DNA from: Helicobacteraceae bacterium
GTDB lineage: Bacteria; Campylobacterota; Campylobacteria; Campylobacterales; Sulfurimonadaceae
Direction: 5' to 3'
DNA: 12,584 bases
Assembly (NCBI GenBank): GCA_015489055.1
Contig: WFMO01000118.1
Location: forward strand, 1 to 12,584
The position numbers and the translations under genes are program-made. Under the pieces are notes generated by a model. That model had not been told where the DNA came from. It saw only the letters and a program-made list of their open reading frames with translations, and made no database searches. Of this stretch, positions 7,736 to 12,584 are shown in pieces (within the stretch, counting starts at the first letter, position 1; each line of letters begins with the position of its first letter).

Positions 7736-8489
7736 AAAACTTTTTAGTTTTTTATTATTACTCATCATTCTTTTTATCGGTGCTGTATATTACACCAATA
7801 ACATACAATCTCCCATTTTATCCTTAACACATAAAATTCAAAATATCTATTTTGATACAAAAATATTTATTAACGATACTATACAAAAACATCTAAATCA
7901 GGCTAAACATATACAAAAAATGCAAGATAGACTAAAACAATGCAATAAAAACCTTCTAGTCATGCAGCAATTAAAATCTCAATTAAAGCAATTGCTTCAA
8001 GATCAAAACTCAACGCTAACACTCAATCCCGATATTGAGCTAATACATGCTCTATCATATGTAAAATTTGATAACTTTAATAGATTATGGGTAAGTATGC
8101 CTGATTTTAATAGTTCAAAAATTTACGGTTTAGTTTATAAAAATGATGTAGCTGGTATAATTGTAGCAAAAGACAATAAACCAATGGCTCTACTAAATCA
8201 AGATCCAAAATGCGCCTATCCTGTTTTTATCGGCAGCAATAATGTACCTGGAATAGCCTATGGCAACAATAATGGTACTATCATAGTTAACTACATACCA
8301 TTATGGATGCATATAAAAGTTGGCGACAAAGTTACCACTTCAGGTCGTGAAAATCTTTTTTTTCAGGGTCTTAATGTCGGCACGATTATCAAAACAAGTC
8401 AAGAGCAAGGATACAGACAAGCAATCGTAAGGCCTTATTTTGTGCAGCATGGCATCTCATATTTTTATGCTATAAGGAGAGTCTTTTGA
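7728..8489 (+). CDS. mreC: Rod shape-determining protein MreC
   Basis: Periplasmic scaffold of the elongasome, anchored in the inner membrane and linking MreB filaments to the wall-synthesis enzymes. From the ATG at 7728 the product is 253 aa. It has a short cytoplasmic tail, one membrane anchor (about residues 5-22), a helical coiled-coil-like stretch rich in Gln, Lys and Leu (about 52-92) and a C-terminal beta domain with the family pattern VGDKVTTSG...F.GL.VGTI (198-220). A TTG at 7722 in the same frame would add two residues, but ATG gives the more typical N-terminus. It overlaps mreB by 8 bp. No mreD follows; the next gene is an outer-membrane protein. The sequence is more AT-rich and more divergent than mreB, as is normal for MreC. 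Confidence 0.93.
   Translation: MNKKLFSFLLLLIILFIGAVYYTNNIQSPILSLTHKIQNIYFDTKIFINDTIQKHLNQAKHIQKMQDRLKQCNKNLLVMQQLKSQLKQLLQDQNSTLTLNPDIELIHALSYVKFDNFNRLWVSMPDFNSSKIYGLVYKNDVAGIIVAKDNKPMALLNQDPKCAYPVFIGSNNVPGIAYGNNNGTIIVNYIPLWMHIKVGDKVTTSGRENLFFQGLNVGTIIKTSQEQGYRQAIVRPYFVQHGISYFYAIRRVF
8474..8488 (+). promoter_or_regulatory. Strong ribosome binding site and TTG start of the mipA/ompV-like gene
   Basis: AAGGAGA (8474-8480) is the best Shine-Dalgarno match in the window, 5 bases before the TTG at 8486-8488. The TTG overlaps the mreC stop TGA at 8487-8489 (TTGA), a classic coupling arrangement. No alternative start precedes the signal peptide, and the hydrophobic leader begins immediately after this codon, so the TTG is well supported. 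Confidence 0.8.
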
Positions 8490-9226
8490 AAATTATTTTA
8501 ATTATTATCTTATCTGTCGGTATTGTCTTAGCAAAAACAAATACAGCCTTTATAGGTGCTGGTGCCTACATACAAACACAGCCATATAAAGGCGTGTCTG
8601 CAAGGATTGTTCCTTCTCCAGTTATTTTTTTTGACAATAAAATCTTCTATATTAGATGGAGTAAAATAGGTATTTATTTAGCAGGTGAGAAAAAACAAAA
8701 TTATAGCTGGGCACTCTCTTTGGCAGCGCAACCCTGTACTTTTGGATACAAAGCTAGCAATTCCGACTCTTTAAAGGGCATGAGTAATAAAAACAATAGT
8801 ATTGAAGCAGGTCTGGAGCTTGATGCTACTTACAAAACACTCTTTTTTAACATACTTAGTTTTCATGACATTTTAAATGCCAATAATTCATATATGGCTC
8901 ATATTGAACTTGGAGATACACTAAAATATAAAAACTTAACTTTTTATCCAAGCATACTGGCAATATACTATGCCGATAAATTTAATAATTATTATTATGG
9001 CATCAACCGACATGAAGCAACTCCGGCGCGACCATATTATCATGCCAGCGGAGGGTTTAACTATGCTGCTCAGACTTATATAAGATATAAGGTAACAAAA
9101 AAATGGTACATTCTTTCATACATCAGAGCAGAATATCTCAATAAAACGCTTCAAAAGTCGCCAATTGTAAATAGTCGTTATATATATTCCGGACTTTTAT
9201 CTGTTATATATAAACTCTCTTTTTAA
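8486..9226 (+). CDS. MipA/OmpV family outer-membrane beta-barrel protein
   Basis: A 246-aa exported protein. Residues 1-16 form a signal peptide (MKIILIIILSVGIVLA) with likely cleavage after Ala16. The mature part shows alternating beta strands rich in Tyr and Asn, and ends in a strand closing with Phe, the usual signal for outer-membrane assembly. The opening GAGAYIQTQPYKGVSARIVP and the following VIFFDNKIFYIR resemble the first two strands of MipA/OmpV barrels. In E. coli, MipA binds the lytic transglycosylase MltA and the synthase PBP1B; other members act as porin-like or adhesion proteins. The role here is not known. The gene is coupled to mreC by a 4-bp overlap and is the last of the chain, which fits a part in wall or envelope growth. 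Family assignment is from pattern recognition and needs a profile search. Confidence 0.75.
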   Translation: MKIILIIILSVGIVLAKTNTAFIGAGAYIQTQPYKGVSARIVPSPVIFFDNKIFYIRWSKIGIYLAGEKKQNYSWALSLAAQPCTFGYKASNSDSLKGMSNKNNSIEAGLELDATYKTLFFNILSFHDILNANNSYMAHIELGDTLKYKNLTFYPSILAIYYADKFNNYYYGINRHEATPARPYYHASGGFNYAAQTYIRYKVTKKWYILSYIRAEYLNKTLQKSPIVNSRYIYSGLLSVIYKLSF

Positions 9227-9240
9227 AAAAGTGTTTTTTA
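9224..9240 (+). terminator. Weak A/T hairpin after the mipA/ompV-like gene
   Basis: TAAAAAA-GTG-TTTTTTA forms a 7-bp A/T-only stem beginning at the stop codon. It has a short loop and no GC pairs, and only a T-rich 3' arm rather than a separate U-tract. It could contribute to ending the fabZ-to-mipA transcript, but it is much weaker than a normal intrinsic terminator. Confidence 0.25.
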
Positions 9241-9249
9241 TCCTAGATT

Positions 9250-9276
9250 TAAGTGCTAGTTTAATATAATCACTTA
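9250..9276 (+). promoter_or_regulatory. Putative carB promoter with inverted repeat around the -10 box
   Basis: A perfect TATAAT at 9265-9270 lies in the 111-bp gap before carB and would give a leader of about 60 bases. It is flanked by a 6-bp inverted repeat, TAAGTG (9250-9255) and CACTTA (9271-9276), which could be a repressor site but is short enough to be chance. An 8-bp palindrome ACAGCTGT (9294-9301) lies in the leader. No leader peptide or attenuator is apparent. Confidence 0.5.
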
Positions 9277-9337
9277 CTTATTGTATTAGATAAACAGCTG
9301 TACATTGAAACAGAAAAATATATAAAAAAGGTTAAAA

Positions 9338-12300
9338 ATGCCAAAACGCACTGATATTGAAACAATACTCATCATTGGTTCAGGGCCGATTATTATAGGT
9401 CAGGCGTGTGAGTTTGATTATTCCGGTACGCAATCCGTTAAGACGTTAAAAGAGCTTGGGTATAAAGTAGTTCTGATAAATTCAAATCCAGCTACTATTA
9501 TGACTGATCCAGAATTTGCAGACCGCACTTATATCGAACCGATTAAAGAAGATGTGATAGCAAAAATTATCAAAAAAGAAAATATTGATGCTATACTTCC
9601 GACAATGGGCGGTCAAACAGCTTTAAATGTCGCTATGAATATGTTTGAAAAAGGGATGCTTGAAGATGTTGAGTTCTTAGGTGCAAGTCCCGCTGCTATA
9701 AAAAAAGGTGAGGACAGACAGGCTTTTAAAGAAGCTATGATGAGACTTGGCATGGATCTTCCTATTTCACAATATGCCTACAATATTGATGAAGCCGTGC
9801 AAGCTGCTCAAGAGATAGGTTTTCCTCTTATTATCAGAGCTTCATATACACTAGCAGGTGGCGGTAGTGGCGTAGCTTACAATATTGACGAGTTTAAACT
9901 TTTAGCACAACGCGGTCTTAACGAATCCCCAGTGAGCGAAATACTTATTGAAGAATCGCTTCTTGGCTGGAAAGAGTATGAGATGGAAGTTATACGAGAT
10001 CATGCTGATAACTGCATTATCGTCTGCTCTATAGAAAACTTTGATCCAATGGGCGTTCATACCGGTGACAGTATAACAGTAGCACCGGCGCTTACACTCA
10101 CAGATAAAGAATACCAGCGCATGCGTAATGCATCTTTTGCTATTTTACGAGAAATTGGTGTTGACACCGGTGGAAGCAATGTTCAGTTTTCTATCAATCC
10201 GCAAACAGGACGCATGATAGTTATTGAGATGAACCCGCGTGTATCAAGATCAAGCGCATTAGCATCTAAAGCCACAGGGTATCCTATAGCCAAAGTTGCA
10301 ACACTTCTTGCTGTTGGTTTCACACTAGATGAAATCACCAATGATATAACAGGAACATCAGCGGCTTTTGAACCTGTCATTGACTACATAGTGACAAAGA
10401 TACCGCGTTTTACTTTTGAAAAATTTCCTGAAGCTGAAAATACTTTAAGCACAAGCATGAAGTCTGTAGGCGAAGTAATGGCGATCGGACAGACATTTAA
10501 GGAGTCTATACAAAAAGCATTATGTTCACTTGAGACTGGACTTTGCGGTTTTGATGAAATGAATGTTGATGATAATATGCTAATACATGAAATCAGGCGT
10601 CCAAATGAAGACAGAATCCTCTATATAGCTGAAGGGTTTAGACGCGGTATGAAGCTTGATGATATTTTTCAGGCTTGTCACGTTGACCCATGGTTTTTAT
10701 ATCAAATCCAAGAGATAGTAGAGTCCGAACAAAATATAATTATAGATATACTACAAAATGAACAGATGTTACGAAAAATCAAAAGCGACGGATTTTCAGA
10801 TTTAAAAATTATGGAGCTAATCAATAAAAATTCAAATACTAAAATCACTCAACACGATATCTTTAAAGCAAGAAAAGATTTACATGTAACTAAGACATAC
10901 AACGAAGTAGATACGTGTGCAGCTGAATTTCAGGCACTCACACCGTATCTTTATTCAACAACTACAATATCAAAACTGCCTGATAAAGAGAAAAAAAATG
11001 ACAATAAAGAGAAAAAAGTTTTAATCATCGGCGGCGGGCCAAATCGTATAGGGCAAGGTATAGAGTTTGATTACTGTTGCGTGCATGCAGCTTTTGCGCT
11101 AAAGGATATGGGCATAAAAACCATAATGTATAATTGTAATCCTGAGACAGTATCTACTGATTATGATATTTCAGATGTTTTATATTTTGAACCAATCGAT
11201 TTTGAGCATGTCTGCGAGGTCATTCAAAGAGAAGAACCTGATGGAATTATTGTCCATTTCGGTGGACAGACACCACTCAAGCTAGCCAATGCACTAACTA
11301 ATATTGGCGCTAGGATATCCGGTACTTCTGCCTCTGTTATAGATTTAGCAGAGGATAGAGAAAAGTTTTCACAATTTCTTACGGATAATCATTTAAAACA
11401 GCCGGCAAACGGACTAGCAAGAACAAAAGAGGAAGCATTTATTATTGCTAACGAGCTAACCTACCCTGTTTTGGTTCGCCCCTCATATGTATTAGGCGGA
11501 AGAGGCATGCGTATAGTCTATAATGAAGATGAACTAAAAAAATATATGGATCTAGCTGTATTAGTCAGTCATGATGCGCCTGTTTTAATTGATAAATTTT
11601 TAGATCAGGCCATAGAGCTTGATGTTGATGCTATAAGCGACGGAAAAGATGTATATATCGGTTCTGTTATGCAGCATATTGAAGAAGCCGGTATTCATTC
11701 CGGTGATAGCGCCTGCTCACTTCCTCCTGTCAATTTAACAAAAGATATGATTGAACAAGTTGAACAACAAACCAAGACAATAGCCCTTAATCTAGGGGTT
11801 TGTGGACTCATGAATGTTCAATATGCCATATATGAAGATGAAATCTATCTAATTGAAGTCAATCCAAGAGCTTCGCGTACAGTCCCGTTTGTCAGCAAAG
11901 CAACAGGTATGCCTTTGGCAAAAGTGGCAACACGGGTCATGATGGGAGATATGCTAGTTGATGCTCTACAGTATTATGATAACTACAATATTGTTACAAA
12001 ACAAAATGGTCTTTTAAAACCAAAACTTAAAAACCACTGTGCCGTCAAAGAAGCTGTTTTTCCGTTTAATAAACTATATGGTGCTGATTTAGTGCTTGGA
12101 CCAGAGATGAAATCAACTGGTGAAGTTATGGGAATTAGTAGAAATTTTGGTACCAGTTTTGCTAAAGCGCAACTGGCCTGTGGCAATTCTATTCCCACCT
12201 CAGGCACAGCATTTTTATCATTTATAGATATGGATAAAAAGCATGCTCCCCAAATTGCAAAAGGTTTAATCGAACATGGTTTCAATATAATAGCCACCAA

Positions 12301-12584
12301 AGGTACTGCAACGGTTATAAATCAGGCGGGCATTACATGTAAAACCGTATTAAAGATATCTGAGGGTCGTCCAAACATTGAAGATAATATAAAAAATGGT
12401 GAAATAACAGTTGCAATAAATACCTCTGATAACAATACATCTAAAAAGGATGCCGTCGTTATCCGACAAGAAGTTCTTAGGCAAAATATAGCATATTTTA
12501 CAACTCTAAGTGCAGCGCGTGCCATGATAGCTGCCCTAGCGCAGATGCAAGACCCATCTTGGAACGAACCACAATCTATTCAAG
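9338..12584 (+). CDS. carB: Carbamoyl-phosphate synthase large subunit, 3' end cut by window edge
   Basis: Makes carbamoyl phosphate from bicarbonate, ammonia supplied by the CarA glutaminase, and two ATP, feeding arginine and pyrimidine synthesis. The window holds 1082 codons with no stop; the family is about 1070-1090 aa, so only the extreme C-terminus should be missing. The two homologous halves are clear. The first begins at [19 protein letters not shown] (about residue 12), with the ATP-grasp segment [15 protein letters not shown]. The second begins at [18 protein letters not shown] (about 563), with [15 protein letters not shown] (about 714). The C-terminal methylglyoxal-synthase-like regulatory domain starts near [10 protein letters not shown] (about 953) and includes [18 protein letters not shown] at 9328-9331 is 6 bases before the ATG. 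carA is not adjacent. A Lys-rich linker joins the halves. Confidence 0.98.
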   Translation, partial: MPKRTDIETILIIGSGPIIIGQACEFDYSGTQSVKTLKELGYKVVLINSNPATIMTDPEFADRTYIEPIKEDVIAKIIKKENIDAILPTMGGQTALNVAMNMFEKGMLEDVEFLGASPAAIKKGEDRQAFKEAMMRLGMDLPISQYAYNIDEAVQAAQEIGFPLIIRASYTLAGGGSGVAYNIDEFKLLAQRGLNESPVSEILIEESLLGWKEYEMEVIRDHADNCIIVCSIENFDPMGVHTGDSITVAPALTLTDKEYQRMRNASFAILREIGVDTGGSNVQFSINPQTGRMIVIEMNPRVSRSSALASKATGYPIAKVATLLAVGFTLDEITNDITGTSAAFEPVIDYIVTKIPRFTFEKFPEAENTLSTSMKSVGEVMAIGQTFKESIQKALCSLETGLCGFDEMNVDDNMLIHEIRRPNEDRILYIAEGFRRGMKLDDIFQACHVDPWFLYQIQEIVESEQNIIIDILQNEQMLRKIKSDGFSDLKIMELINKNSNTKITQHDIFKARKDLHVTKTYNEVDTCAAEFQALTPYLYSTTTISKLPDKEKKNDNKEKKVLIIGGGPNRIGQGIEFDYCCVHAAFALKDMGIKTIMYNCNPETVSTDYDISDVLYFEPIDFEHVCEVIQREEPDGIIVHFGGQTPLKLANALTNIGARISGTSASVIDLAEDREKFSQFLTDNHLKQPANGLARTKEEAFIIANELTYPVLVRPSYVLGGRGMRIVYNEDELKKYMDLAVLVSHDAPVLIDKFLDQAIELDVDAISDGKDVYIGSVMQHIEEAGIHSGDSACSLPPVNLTKDMIEQVEQQTKTIALNLGVCGLMNVQYAIYEDEIYLIEVNPRASRTVPFVSKATGMPLAKVATRVMMGDMLVDALQYYDNYNIVTKQNGLLKPKLKNHCAVKEAVFPFNKLYGADLVLGPEMKSTGEVMGISRNFGTSFAKAQLACGNSIPTSGTAFLSFIDMDKKHAPQIAKGLIEHGFNIIATKGTATVINQAGITCKTVLKISEGRPNIEDNIKNGEITVAINTSDNNTSKKDAVVIRQEVLRQNIAYFTTLSAARAMIAALAQMQDPSWNEPQSIQ
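10983..11017 (+). repeat. In-frame 21-bp tandem near-repeat in the carB linker
   Basis: ATAAAGAGAAAAAA occurs at 10983-10996 and again at 11004-11017, offset by 21 bases (7 codons). It encodes DKEKKND then NKEKKVL, immediately before the second ATP-grasp half. The pattern suggests a slippage duplication in a tolerant linker; reading frame is kept. Confidence 0.7.

Noticed and set aside
8348..8370. GRENLFFQGL in MreC resembles a TEV-like protease site (ENLYFQG)
   Set aside because: It falls in the normal position of the MreC pattern TSG...F.GL.VG, and no potyvirus-type protease is expected in this organism; coincidence.
10183..12525. Several minus-strand open frames inside carB
   Set aside because: All lie opposite a continuous, conserved carB frame and show no protein family features; they are shadows.
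1..12584. CRISPR arrays, tRNA or rRNA genes, insertion sequences, prophage or defence genes
   Set aside because: No spaced direct repeats, tRNA-like cloverleafs, transposase motifs or terminal inverted repeats were seen; essentially all the sequence is accounted for by core genes.

Overview
The window looks like core chromosome of a free-living Campylobacterota (Epsilonproteobacteria) of the Sulfurimonas/Sulfuricurvum kind. This is an inference from low GC, very tight gene packing, TATAAT-like -10 elements without clear -35 boxes, and the gene order fabZ-lpxA-clpX-mreB-mreC-(outer-membrane protein)-carB. I could not run a database search, so the genus is a guess. Nothing here suggests a mobile element, prophage, CRISPR array, defence system or recent transfer, and no gene-free stretch exceeds about 165 bases.

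Layout. Minus strand: the first 475 codons of acetyl-CoA synthetase (acs), cut by the window's left edge. A divergent intergenic region (1428-1592) follows, with a -10 box for each direction and a 38-bp near-perfect inverted repeat just upstream of the acs -10. Plus strand: a cytoplasmic cyclophilin, a DUF475/TerC-superfamily membrane protein, and an epoxyqueuosine reductase (queH) that appears to start at an ATT codon. After a 47-bp gap with its own -10 box comes the chain fabZ-lpxA-clpX-mreB-mreC-mipA/ompV-like, joined by 1-, 1-, 8- and 4-bp overlaps and one 12-bp gap. After a 111-bp promoter region comes carB, which runs off the right edge with only its extreme C-terminus missing.

How the genes fit together. 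The central operon is a cell-envelope module. FabZ and LpxA share the (3R)-hydroxyacyl-ACP pool and so divide it between phospholipid and lipid A. MreB and MreC direct lateral wall growth. The last gene is a MipA/OmpV-type outer-membrane barrel, a family whose E. coli member (MipA) bridges a lytic transglycosylase and a peptidoglycan synthase. ClpX is the protease unfoldase embedded in this chain. acs serves acetate activation, queH the last step of tRNA queuosine synthesis, and carB carbamoyl phosphate for arginine and pyrimidines.

I do not see an undescribed multi-gene system. The points most worth a second look are the ATT start of queH with its long C-terminal extension, the envelope-barrel gene placed where mreD would be expected, and the acs-side palindrome.
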